DNA of 64,000 nt from an uncultured Bacteroidota bacterium (GTDB taxonomy: Bacteria > Bacteroidota > Bacteroidia > Chitinophagales > Chitinophagaceae), in assembly GCA_903906365.1 (NCBI GenBank), contig CAIVKC010000036.1, forward strand, positions 34,940 to 98,939, in the 5' to 3' direction. Position numbers and translations under genes: made by a program. The notes beneath the pieces are model-generated. The model made no database searches and had not been told where the DNA came from. It saw only the letters and a list, made by a program, of their open reading frames with translations. Of the stretch, positions 8,967 through 17,362 are shown one piece after another. How positions within the stretch are numbered: position 1 is the first letter of the stretch; every line of letters begins with the position of its first letter.

Positions 8967-9461
8967 ATGAAATTACTTCTTCCTGAATTTGGGTTACTCA
9001 TATGGACATTGCTGGCATTCCTGGTGGTGTTTTATATTCTGAAAAAATTTGCATGGCCTGCCATTGTCAAAGGGCTTTCCGAAAGGGAACAGTCCATCAC
9101 CGATTCACTGGCCACCGCAGAAAAAGTAAGGGCTGAAATGACCCAGCTCAAAAATGAAAACGAGGCCCTGCTGGCCAAGGCCCGTGAAGAAAGGGCCCAG
9201 ATGCTCCGGGAGGCCAGGGATATCAAGGAAAAGATCATCAGCGAAGCCAAAGAACAGGCCAAGCTGGAGTCCTCCAAGATCATAGCCGATGCCCAGGCCG
9301 TCATAGAACAGCAGAAGATGGCCGCGCTGACCGAAGTGAAAAATCAGGTCGGTACCCTGGTTATTGAGGTGTCCGAAAAAATCCTCCGCCGCGAACTGTC
9401 CGGCAAAGCCGAGCAGGAAAACTATATCAGACAGCTGGCAGCGGAAGTAAAACTGAATTAA
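8967..9461 (+). CDS. atpF: F-type ATP synthase subunit b
   Basis: 164-residue peripheral-stalk subunit: one N-terminal membrane helix (LLIWTLLAFLVVFYILKKFAW, about residues 9-29) followed by a long, highly charged, alanine-rich helix that should dimerise as a right-handed coiled coil. The C-terminal VGTLVIEVSEKILRREL region contacts the delta subunit in known enzymes. Length is typical. It lies between atpE and atpH in the normal order. Confidence 0.95.
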   Translation: MKLLLPEFGLLIWTLLAFLVVFYILKKFAWPAIVKGLSEREQSITDSLATAEKVRAEMTQLKNENEALLAKAREERAQMLREARDIKEKIISEAKEQAKLESSKIIADAQAVIEQQKMAALTEVKNQVGTLVIEVSEKILRRELSGKAEQENYIRQLAAEVKLN

Positions 9462-9548
9462 TTCCCGGGATAAACCCTCGGGCTGGGGCCGCCACCGGGC
9501 TGCCCCCCCCACCCGAAGGTATATCCCCTATTCTCAAATAAAGAAAGC

Positions 9549-10112
9549 ATGCTCAATCCCCGATTAGCCGGAAGATATGCCAAGAGTCTCATTGACCTGG
9601 CCATCGAACGCCAAGAACTGGAGACCGTCTACCAGGATTATCTGTACCTGCAGGCCGCCTGCCAGGGCAGCAGGGAGCTGGTATCCATCCTGAAAAGTCC
9701 GGTGATTGCCTCTTCCATGAAGGAAAAGATCCTGGATGCCGTCACGGCAGGCAAGGTCAGTGTACTCACTGCCACCTTCAACAAATTGCTGATCAGCAAA
9801 CACCGGGAGGCATTTTTGCCTGAAATCATCAGCGCTTTCATTGCCCAGTATAAACAGCACAAAGGCATTCATATAGTGACGCTGACCACGGCCACACCCG
9901 CCAGCGAGGAACTCAGGGCCGTGATCGTCGACAAGCTGAAATCCACCACCTCCATGCAGCAGATTGAACTGGTGACAAAGGTCAAAGAGGACATCATCGG
10001 CGGATTTATCCTGGAAGTAGGCGACCAGCTGGTGGATGCCAGTATTGCCTTTGACCTGAACAATATCCGGCAGCAGTTCCAGAACAACGACTTTATCTAT
10101 AAACTGAGATAA
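9549..10112 (+). CDS. atpH: F-type ATP synthase subunit delta
   Basis: 187-residue OSCP/delta family protein that connects the top of the F1 head to the b stalk. The N-terminal helical bundle begins with NPRLAGRYAKSLIDLA, the usual delta opening, and the C-terminal domain contains KEDIIGGFILEVGDQLVDASI, the family signature region. It lies between atpF and atpA, with 87 bp before it that show no further gene. Confidence 0.95.
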   Translation: MLNPRLAGRYAKSLIDLAIERQELETVYQDYLYLQAACQGSRELVSILKSPVIASSMKEKILDAVTAGKVSVLTATFNKLLISKHREAFLPEIISAFIAQYKQHKGIHIVTLTTATPASEELRAVIVDKLKSTTSMQQIELVTKVKEDIIGGFILEVGDQLVDASIAFDLNNIRQQFQNNDFIYKLR

Positions 10113-10161
10113 GCCAATAGGCGCAGGTTCAAATTATTAAAGACAACAAACAAGCATAATT

Positions 10162-11739
10162 ATGGCAGATATCAAACCAGATGAGATTTCAGCAATACTG
10201 CGCCAGCAGTTAAGCAATTTTAATGTTTCCGCCGATCTGGAAGAAGTGGGAACCGTCCTGCAGGTCGGGGACGGGATTGCCCGCGTCTATGGGCTCAACA
10301 ATGTACGCAGCGGTGAGCTGGTGGAGTTCGAAAACGGGATCAAGGCCATTGCCCTTAACCTGGAAGAGGACAATGTGGGTGTGGTACTGATGGGAGAGAG
10401 CGGGGATATCAAGGAAGGCGCCAAAGTACGCCGTACCGGTAAGATTGCTTCCATCAACGTAGGAGAAGGCATGGTTGGCCGTGTGGTCAATACCCTGGGC
10501 GATCCCATTGACGGCAAAGGCCCCATCACCGGGGAGCGCTACGAAATGCCGCTGGAGCGCAAGGCACCCGGGGTTATTTTCAGGGAACCTGTAAAGGAAC
10601 CACTGCAGACAGGGATCAAGGCCATCGATGCCATGATTCCAATCGGACGCGGTCAGCGTGAGCTGATCATCGGTGACCGCCAGACCGGCAAAACTGCCAT
10701 TGCCGTGGATACCATCATCAACCAGAAGGAATTCTTTAAGGCCGGCAAACCGGTATATTGTATCTATGTGGCCATCGGCCAGAAAGCTTCCACCATTGCC
10801 GGAGTGATGAAAACCCTGGCAGACAATGGTGCGCTGGAATACAGCGTCATTGTGGCGGCATCGGCTTCTGACCCTGCTCCCCTGCAGTTCTATGCGCCCT
10901 TCGCCGGGGCTGCGATCGGCGAATATTTCCGCGATACCGGAAGGCCTGCCCTGATCATCTATGATGATCTCTCCAAACAGGCCGTTGCCTACCGTGAAGT
11001 ATCGCTGCTGCTGCGCCGCCCGCCGGGCCGTGAAGCCTATCCCGGGGACGTATTCTACCTGCACAGCCGCCTGCTCGAAAGGGCAGCCAAAGTGATCAGT
11101 GATGATAATGTGGCCAAGAACATGAATGACCTGCCGGAGTCCATCAGGCACCTGGTAAAGGGGGGAGGATCGCTGACGGCCCTGCCCATCATCGAAACCC
11201 AGGCCGGTGACGTATCCGCTTATATCCCCACCAACGTAATTTCCATCACCGACGGCCAGATATTCCTGGAAGGCAACCTGTTTAACTCCGGGATCCGCCC
11301 GGCCATCAACGTGGGTATCTCCGTAAGCCGCGTGGGTGGTAATGCGCAGATCAAATCCATGAAAAAAGTGTCAGGTACCCTTAAGCTGGACCAGGCCCTT
11401 TACCGTGAGATGGAAGCGTTCTCCAAATTCGGCGGTGACCTGGACGCTGCCACCAAGGTGGTCATCGATAAAGGCGCCCGCAACGTGGAGATCCTCAAGC
11501 AACCCCAGTATTCCCCTGTGGCCGTGGAAAAGCAGGTAGCCATTATCTACCTGGGTACCCAGGGTCTGCTGCGCGGTGTGGCTGTCAAGAAGGTAAAGGA
11601 GTTTGAAGAGCATTTCCTCATGGAGATGGAAAACAAACTGCCTGAAGTACTGGCAGAGTTCAAGAAGGGTAATTTGCCCGACAATGGCGTCAAGCAGATG
11701 GTGGAACTGGCCAATGGCCTGATCCCCCAGTACAAATAA
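10162..11739 (+). CDS. atpA: F-type ATP synthase subunit alpha
   Basis: 525-residue non-catalytic nucleotide-binding subunit of F1. It has the N-terminal beta-barrel, P-loop GDRQTGKT (171-178), and R390 in SVSRVGG, the arginine finger that reaches the catalytic beta site. The segment after the DELSEED-equivalent region ([19 protein letters not shown]) is slightly longer than in E. coli, as is common in Bacteroidetes. It is the last gene of the operon: a perfect terminator palindrome begins 27 bp past the stop, and no atpG, atpD or atpC follows. Confidence 0.97.
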   Translation: MADIKPDEISAILRQQLSNFNVSADLEEVGTVLQVGDGIARVYGLNNVRSGELVEFENGIKAIALNLEEDNVGVVLMGESGDIKEGAKVRRTGKIASINVGEGMVGRVVNTLGDPIDGKGPITGERYEMPLERKAPGVIFREPVKEPLQTGIKAIDAMIPIGRGQRELIIGDRQTGKTAIAVDTIINQKEFFKAGKPVYCIYVAIGQKASTIAGVMKTLADNGALEYSVIVAASASDPAPLQFYAPFAGAAIGEYFRDTGRPALIIYDDLSKQAVAYREVSLLLRRPPGREAYPGDVFYLHSRLLERAAKVISDDNVAKNMNDLPESIRHLVKGGGSLTALPIIETQAGDVSAYIPTNVISITDGQIFLEGNLFNSGIRPAINVGISVSRVGGNAQIKSMKKVSGTLKLDQALYREMEAFSKFGGDLDAATKVVIDKGARNVEILKQPQYSPVAVEKQVAIIYLGTQGLLRGVAVKKVKEFEEHFLMEMENKLPEVLAEFKKGNLPDNGVKQMVELANGLIPQYK

Positions 11740-12168
11740 ACTATCAACAGTTAACAGATATCCCGGCCCCTCCTGATCAGGAGGGGCTTTTTATTTTATT
11801 GGTATTGAATGAATTGCGTTATAATACATACCATATCCCATTTTTTTTTGGCCAATTGCTTGCATTATTGAAAAATCGATAGCATCTTTGTGTCATCAAA
11901 TCCACCTCAGTACCCAATCTTCCAGATCAACCAATTCTTTCCAATCCTCCTGGTTTTACTATTGTTAGATAAGAAGCTTATTGTCACCGCTTTGGTAGCT
12001 TTTCCCCAATCCTAGAAACGACCGGTTTTCCAATTATTCCTTTCCAGCGATCCTTGGTTTATTCATCATAGATTTCCTGCTCCAACCTATCCCCCGAAAA
12101 ACGAATCCCATTCCCCTTTGCAATGAACCGGCTCTAACACACGGATTTCGTACCTAAAAGATAGTTGC
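11740..12168. other. Intergenic region after atpA
   Basis: 429 bp holding the atpA terminator (11766-11800) and then AT-rich DNA. Near 11880-11892 the sequence GCATCTTTGTG, with TTG about 20 bp upstream, resembles a Bacteroidetes promoter with one mismatch (CATCTTTG). It lies about 280 bp before the next gene, so a long leader or an unrecognised short transcript is possible. No RNA family was recognised. Confidence 0.5.
11766..11800 (+). terminator. Intrinsic terminator of the ATP synthase operon
   Basis: GCCCCTCCTGA (11766-11776) and TCAGGAGGGGC (11777-11787) form a perfect 22-bp palindrome, followed by TTTTTATTTTATT. The sequence is symmetric, but the T tract is only on the right, so it terminates rightward transcription. 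Confidence 0.93.
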
Positions 12169-12726
12169 ATGAAACATTTATACTCACCCCTGCTGGCTAA
12201 GGCAGCCTTCACCCGGATCAAACAATGGGCACTGACCATGCTGGTGCTTTCAGCCGGTTTAAAAGGAGTTTCGCAGGCTCCGGCCTCCCGGTTTGCCGCA
12301 TCGGTCAAACCGGCCGCATCGGGCAGCACGGCGTTACCCCGGACCATGCCTTCCAGCCTGGTTTCCTTTACCGCCGTGGTGCACAGCCCCTCCAGGGTCA
12401 GGCTGGACTGGACCGTTTCCTCCGACAGAGAGGCATCCCATTTCATTGTGCAGCGCAGTGTGGACGGAAAGGAGTTTGTAGACCAGGTGGTCATTTTTAC
12501 CGACGAGTCAGATAACAATCCCAACAAACATTTTTATTATGCCGATAATGCCGCCTCTGTTAAATCCGGGACGGTTTACTACCGCCTGAAAATGGTGGGA
12601 CTCGATGGAAAAAGCAGTTATTCACAGGTTCAGCTCGTCAGGCTGGGAAAACCCGCAGACCAGTCCAATTTACTAACCGGCCGCAGCCACTCCCTGCCGG
12701 TGACCAACTCCGAATTGGGCAGCTAA
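12169..12726 (+). CDS. Secreted protein with a fibronectin-III-like module, no sorting domain
   Basis: 185 residues. The N-terminus has a hydrophobic export segment (QWALTMLVLSAGLKGVSQA). Residues 60-165 (VRLDWTVSSDREASHFIVQRSVDGKEF ... TVYYRLKMVGLDGKSSYSQVQ) match the beta-sandwich that in Bacteroidetes usually sits just before a T9SS sorting domain. The sorting domain itself is missing: the protein ends about 20 residues later in a polar tail (LPVTNSELGS). It may be a complete small exported protein or the remnant of a longer T9SS cargo. It has its own terminator. Confidence 0.7.
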   Translation: MKHLYSPLLAKAAFTRIKQWALTMLVLSAGLKGVSQAPASRFAASVKPAASGSTALPRTMPSSLVSFTAVVHSPSRVRLDWTVSSDREASHFIVQRSVDGKEFVDQVVIFTDESDNNPNKHFYYADNAASVKSGTVYYRLKMVGLDGKSSYSQVQLVRLGKPADQSNLLTGRSHSLPVTNSELGS

Positions 12727-13054
12727 TATTCCGAAAATCAAATACATGAAATTATAAATCAACGCTTTAGTTTTAAACGGTACGATCAACAACCGCCGGG
12801 CTTTTCCAAGCCTGGCTTTTTTTTACCCTATATTAACAAACATCCCTACAATGAGCGATGCAATATTTCGTTATTAAACACTTATAAGAAGTAAGTGTAT
12901 ATATGTATATTTATTAACATGCCCCTTCCTTTTTTCAACGGTTGCCTCCCCCTCTGTGAAGGGTATTTTCAGGCAAGCCGGAATGGGGGGAGAGTCAGTC
13001 AGTTATCAATCCAACATCCAAGCCTTGTAAAAAAACCGATAACCATATCCTGTC
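12727..13054. other. Intergenic region with terminator
   Basis: 328 bp between two rightward secreted-protein genes. It contains the terminator at 12795-12824 and an AT-rich stretch at 12880-12920 (TATATATGTATATTTATT) that may hold the promoter of the T9SS cargo gene. No further gene was seen. Confidence 0.55.
12795..12824 (+). terminator. Intrinsic terminator of the FnIII-like protein gene
   Basis: GCCGGGCTT (12795-12803) pairs with AAGCCTGGC (12807/8-12815) with one G-T pair and a short loop, followed by eight to nine T residues. Confidence 0.85.
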
Positions 13055-15088
13055 ATGAAGACCCTGCTACATCACCTGCTGCTCACTGGGCTGGCCTCCC
13101 TGATATACCTGGGAGCCTCCTGCCAATACCCGGGAGGGGTCAGCGCAAACCTGAATTTCTGGAGCAAGGCCAATGCTTCTTCGGGTAAGATTACCCTTTC
13201 TGCGGGCAAAGTGACCACCTGGACGGACGAAAAATCCGGTTTTGCCCTTACCCAGGCCACTGCCTCCAAGCAGCCCGTCTGGAACGAAGCCTCTGCTTCC
13301 TCCCTCCTTTTTAATTATAACCCCTATCTGTCCTTTAGCACGGCCAGCCAGACCTTCTTATATAATAGCGCCACCACGCCGGACCTGGCATCCACCACCC
13401 CCACCATTTTTGTGGTTTCAACCTCGGATGCCAATGAATTTGACGCACTCACCTATTATGCTTCCGGCAGTTATAAATACCAGATCAAACCCGGTTTCCG
13501 GGTGCAGTCCAGTTCCGGGGCGGGAACCGGTTATACGGCAGACCCGCCCACCGACCTGGTAGGTAAGACCCCCTATATTACGGTGCTGAAAAACAACGGC
13601 ACCAGCCTGGTGGCCAGGAGAAATGCCATTCAGTACAGCCTTAGCAATAACAACAGTATTTACAACCCGGCGATTTCAGCCGGACTTTGCGTGGGATCCA
13701 ACAACAACTCCGAATGGATAAACGCTCCCATAACGGAAGTCATCTTCTACGGTTCGGTATTGTCTAACCAGTCCCAATACCAGGTGGAAAGCTACCTGGG
13801 CCTCAAATATGGCATAACACTGGACCGGGTGGGGGCAAACTACAATTACTACAACTCCCTGGGCGCTTCGGTTTTTTCCGATGGGGCCGATGCGGGCGCC
13901 TACTGGAACCAGGTGATCGGCATCGTCCGTGACAGCCTCTCTACCGGAGGGGCCCTCTACCAAAAGCAGTCCCACCAGCAGGATGATTCGGCCCGTCTCT
14001 ACCTGGGCGCGCTCAAAGCGAGCAATGATGCCAATACCTCCACTTTTGCCAGTAACCTGTCCTATGTGGTCATGGGCAATAACAAGGGTCATTTATGCAG
14101 TGACCAGGGGGCCTATATACACCAGGCCCCCGCTTCCTCGCCTTACCGCCTGGACCGGGCCTGGAAAATACAGGTCAGCGGTTCCACCGCCACCACCAAT
14201 GTGACGGACAATTTCAGCATGGATATTGTATTATCCTCCTGTGCCTGGGGATCCAGTTCGGCCTACTCAGCAGTGGCCAATGTGGCCGGCCTGGGTCTGC
14301 TGGTAAATAATACCGGTAACCTCACCACCGGGACTTTTGTCCCCAATTATACCAGTTACGGGGGGGCTACCATGACCATCAGCCTGAACAGTACCACCGG
14401 AACGCTGACCGTTACCAACCTAAACGCCGGACTCCGTTCCTTCCTGGGCAGCGGCAGTTCCGGACTGAATGCATCCAATACACCCCTTTATTTTACCATT
14501 GCCTCTGCCGATGCGAGCGTGCTTCCCATCCTGATTGCTTCCTTTGCGGCCACGGCGACGCCCGACCAGACCCGGGTGGATATCAGCTGGGCCTCCTCGA
14601 TAGAGACCAACCTGGCATCCTATACCATTGAACGCAGCGCAGATGCCCTGCACTGGACCGAACTGCAAACCGTTATGCCCCTGGGGGCCACCCTGAACAC
14701 AGAACAGTCCTACCGTCAGGTGGATCTTAATCCGCTTGCGGGGCGTTCCTTTTACAGGATCAAAATCACAGATGATATGGGACGGGTTTCCTATTCGCCA
14801 ATCCGGGAACTGCAGTTGAGCGGATTACCCCTATCCCTGGACCGGGTAACGCCCAATCCCTTCAGCTCCTTTTTGAACCTGACACTGACCCTGCCATCCA
14901 GGGGCCCCCTCACCCTTCGGCTCTTTGATACCTATGGTAAAATGCTCCGGACCCTGTCCCTGGAGGCAAATCAGGGAGAAAATACGATACCTCTCAGGGA
15001 CCTGCAGGACCTGGCCCCGGGGATTTATATTATTGAGTCCACCTTCCAAAATCAGCGGTTCTCCCGAAAAATCGTCAAGCTGAATTAA
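13055..15088 (+). CDS. Secreted T9SS cargo protein with C-terminal sorting domain
   Basis: 677-residue exported protein. Signal peptide about 1-23 (HHLLLTGLASLIYLGASC). Residues 24-270 look like a concanavalin/LamG-type beta-sandwich and end with the motif YQVESYLGLKYGITL, which recurs in large Bacteroidetes surface proteins. A beta-rich middle follows, then an FnIII-like module (about 490-590, VDISWASSIETNLASYTIERS). The last 80 residues form a T9SS type A sorting domain: TPNPFSSFLNL, LRLFDTYGKML, LAPGIYIIES and terminal KIVKLN. It should therefore be exported by the Sec and T9SS machinery and anchored on the cell surface or released. The biological role is unknown. Confidence 0.85.
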   Translation: MKTLLHHLLLTGLASLIYLGASCQYPGGVSANLNFWSKANASSGKITLSAGKVTTWTDEKSGFALTQATASKQPVWNEASASSLLFNYNPYLSFSTASQTFLYNSATTPDLASTTPTIFVVSTSDANEFDALTYYASGSYKYQIKPGFRVQSSSGAGTGYTADPPTDLVGKTPYITVLKNNGTSLVARRNAIQYSLSNNNSIYNPAISAGLCVGSNNNSEWINAPITEVIFYGSVLSNQSQYQVESYLGLKYGITLDRVGANYNYYNSLGASVFSDGADAGAYWNQVIGIVRDSLSTGGALYQKQSHQQDDSARLYLGALKASNDANTSTFASNLSYVVMGNNKGHLCSDQGAYIHQAPASSPYRLDRAWKIQVSGSTATTNVTDNFSMDIVLSSCAWGSSSAYSAVANVAGLGLLVNNTGNLTTGTFVPNYTSYGGATMTISLNSTTGTLTVTNLNAGLRSFLGSGSSGLNASNTPLYFTIASADASVLPILIASFAATATPDQTRVDISWASSIETNLASYTIERSADALHWTELQTVMPLGATLNTEQSYRQVDLNPLAGRSFYRIKITDDMGRVSYSPIRELQLSGLPLSLDRVTPNPFSSFLNLTLTLPSRGPLTLRLFDTYGKMLRTLSLEANQGENTIPLRDLQDLAPGIYIIESTFQNQRFSRKIVKLN

Positions 15089-15096
15089 TTCAGTCT

Positions 15097-15132
15097 GCAG
15101 GCATTTCCCCACTCCCCGGTCAGCATGCCTGC
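15097..15132. repeat. Inverted repeat after the T9SS cargo gene
   Basis: GCAGGCAT (15097-15104) and ATGCCTGC (15125-15132) are perfect inverted copies separated by 20 nt. No T tract follows, so it is not a standard intrinsic terminator. Confidence 0.4.
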
Positions 15133-15273
15133 TCGGTCGTGTGCCCAATGGACCGATAATCCTTTTAGCTGCCCGATAACAATGATTTTTGCTACTTTAG
15201 CAGGGTACTGCCGGCGGATGGCTGTTATTGCCATCAGTTGAAAAGGACTATTAAAATATAAAGCACATCGAAC

Positions 15274-16008
15274 ATGATCAAGACCATCATCATTGACGAC
15301 GAGCGTCTGGCCAGAAATGAACTCAAAAAGCTGCTGCTGGATTTCCCGGAAATTGAAATCGTGGCTGAAGCCACCAATGCGGCCGAAGGAATCGAAAAAG
15401 TAGAAAGCATGAGCCCTGACCTCATATTCCTGGACATCCAGATGCCGGGCAAGACCGGATTTGACATGCTCTCCGAATTGGATAAGTCGCCGCATGTTAT
15501 ATTTACAACCGCCTACGATGAATACGCCCTGAAAGCTTTTGAAGTCAACGCGCTGGATTACCTGCTCAAGCCGGTGGAACCCAAGCGGCTGGCCGATGCA
15601 CTCCAGAAACTGCAGCTTGAAGAGGATAAGGAACCCTTTCAGGAAGGGGAGATTCCCGTCAACCGCAGCATCCTCAATGAACACGACCAGGTCTTTGTCA
15701 AGGACGGCGAAAGGTGCTGGTTTGTCAAGCTCTCCGATATCCGGCTGTTTGAAAGTGTGGGCAATTATGCAAAAGTGTATTTTGGACCCAACAAGCCCCT
15801 GATTCTAAAATCACTCAATGCCCTGGAAGAACGCCTGGATGAAAAAGTATTTTTCAGAGCCAACCGCAAGCACATCGTCAACCTCCGGCTGATTGAAAAG
15901 ATTGAACCCTATTTTAACGGAGGACTCCTGCTGGAACTGAAAGGCTCCGAAAAAATCGAGGTCAGCCGCAGACAGACCGTAAAGTTTAAGGAAATGATGA
16001 GTTTATAA
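15274..16008 (+). CDS. LytTR-family response regulator
   Basis: 244 residues. Receiver domain 1-120 with D8/D9, phospho-acceptor D54 in LIFLDIQMP, T79 and K99. The C-terminal LytTR DNA-binding domain (about 145-244) has the expected FVKDGERCWFVKLSDI, FFRANRKHIVNLRLI and EVSRRQTVKFKEMM segments. The usual partner is a LytS/YehU-type membrane histidine kinase; none is adjacent, so the regulator is an orphan within this window. The M28 peptidase starts 20 bp downstream and may be cotranscribed. Confidence 0.93.
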   Translation: MIKTIIIDDERLARNELKKLLLDFPEIEIVAEATNAAEGIEKVESMSPDLIFLDIQMPGKTGFDMLSELDKSPHVIFTTAYDEYALKAFEVNALDYLLKPVEPKRLADALQKLQLEEDKEPFQEGEIPVNRSILNEHDQVFVKDGERCWFVKLSDIRLFESVGNYAKVYFGPNKPLILKSLNALEERLDEKVFFRANRKHIVNLRLIEKIEPYFNGGLLLELKGSEKIEVSRRQTVKFKEMMSL

Positions 16009-16028
16009 TCCATACCAAATCATTCTAC

Positions 16029-17342
16029 ATGCATGTACTCAAAGCTAAGATCCTGACCTGCCTGATCGGGGCTGTCGCCCTCTCAGCCTCCGGCCAGGTC
16101 AATATCGACAACGTCATCAACGTGTCCCAGACGGAACGTATCGAAAAGACGCTTTCCTCCGATGAAATGAAAGGAAGGGCCGTATTTACGCCCTCCATAG
16201 ACAAAGCGGCTGATTTCATTGCCAGGGAATTCAAATCCATTGGCCTGGAGACTCCTGACAACAGCGGTTCCTACCTGCAGGAATTCACCCTGCTGCGGTC
16301 CACCTTCCTATCGGCCACCGCCCTATTGGACGGCCGCCCCCAGGAAACCAAAAACATCGTGGCCTTCACCACCAACCCCCACCTGGTGATCAGCCAGGAC
16401 AGCGGATACCAGAAGGCCTATATCAGGGCAGGTGATAATTTCTTTTCCAGCGCTTTCAAATACGTGAGGGATGATAAGGATTACCTGGTGCTGGTGGACA
16501 GCTCCTTTTCCAAAGAAATGCACCGCATGCCCTCTTTCAAAAGACCCGGCTTCAAACAACCCCATTCTGTGGTCTTCATTTTGACCAATACCGATCCGGT
16601 CTCCTATCAAATTGAGGTGAAGCATGATATATCCAAACTCAGGCTGGCCAACGTGGTGGGTATCCTTCCCGGAAAGAGCAAGGCCAATGAGTATGTGATT
16701 TTCTCCGGCCATTACGACCACCTGGGCATCGGAAAGCCGGATGCCCGGATGGATTCCATTTACAACGGCGCCAATGACGACGCTTCGGGCACGACCGCTG
16801 TCATAGAGCTGGCTAGTTATTTCAAGCAGCTTGACCGCAACGAGCGTACCCTCGTCTTTGTGGCCTTTACCGCGGAGGAAACAGGCGGCTACGGGTCGCA
16901 GTATTTTTCCCGGCAATACAATCCTTCCAAAGTCATGGCGATGTTCAATATCGAAATGATCGGCACGCAAAGCCGGTGGGGCACCAATTCAGCTTATATC
17001 ACCGGTTATGAAAAGACCGATATGGGAGCCATACTTGAAAAAAACCTGCAGGGAAGCAAGTTCCGTTTCTACCCGGATCCCTATACGCCGCAAAGCCTTT
17101 TTTACCGCTCTGACAATGCCACCCTGGCCCGCCTGGGCGTACCGGCCCATACCATTTCCACTTCCAAGATGGAGGAGCCTCCCCATGATGAACCCAACTA
17201 CCATAAACCCAGTGATGAGATCGGCACGCTGGATTTGACCAATATGACGGAGATCATCAAAGCCATCGCCGTTAGCGCGGGCTCCATCGTGGAGGGCAGG
17301 GATACGCCCACCCGGGTGAAGACAGAGGAACTCCGTAAATAG
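16029..17342 (+). CDS. Secreted M28-family zinc aminopeptidase
   Basis: 437 residues with a signal peptide (about 1-22, ending ALSASGQ). A dinuclear zinc site is visible: H228 in SGHYDHLG, D250 in NGANDDASGT, the catalytic/ligand pair E283-E284 in TAEETGG, E309 in FNIEMIG (often Asp here) and H374 in VPAHTIST. Residues 90-200 lie in the position of a PA-type insert. It should release N-terminal amino acids from peptides in the periplasm or outside the cell. It follows the LytTR regulator by 20 bp and is convergent with the MscS gene, with a 20-bp gap between the stops. Confidence 0.9.
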   Translation: MHVLKAKILTCLIGAVALSASGQVNIDNVINVSQTERIEKTLSSDEMKGRAVFTPSIDKAADFIAREFKSIGLETPDNSGSYLQEFTLLRSTFLSATALLDGRPQETKNIVAFTTNPHLVISQDSGYQKAYIRAGDNFFSSAFKYVRDDKDYLVLVDSSFSKEMHRMPSFKRPGFKQPHSVVFILTNTDPVSYQIEVKHDISKLRLANVVGILPGKSKANEYVIFSGHYDHLGIGKPDARMDSIYNGANDDASGTTAVIELASYFKQLDRNERTLVFVAFTAEETGGYGSQYFSRQYNPSKVMAMFNIEMIGTQSRWGTNSAYITGYEKTDMGAILEKNLQGSKFRFYPDPYTPQSLFYRSDNATLARLGVPAHTISTSKMEEPPHDEPNYHKPSDEIGTLDLTNMTEIIKAIAVSAGSIVEGRDTPTRVKTEELRK

Positions 17343-17362
17343 CCTGCGGTGGCAATGACGGC

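Noticed and set aside
10210..11151. Long antisense frame opposite atpA
   Set aside because: Another shadow of codon bias over a certain, highly conserved gene.
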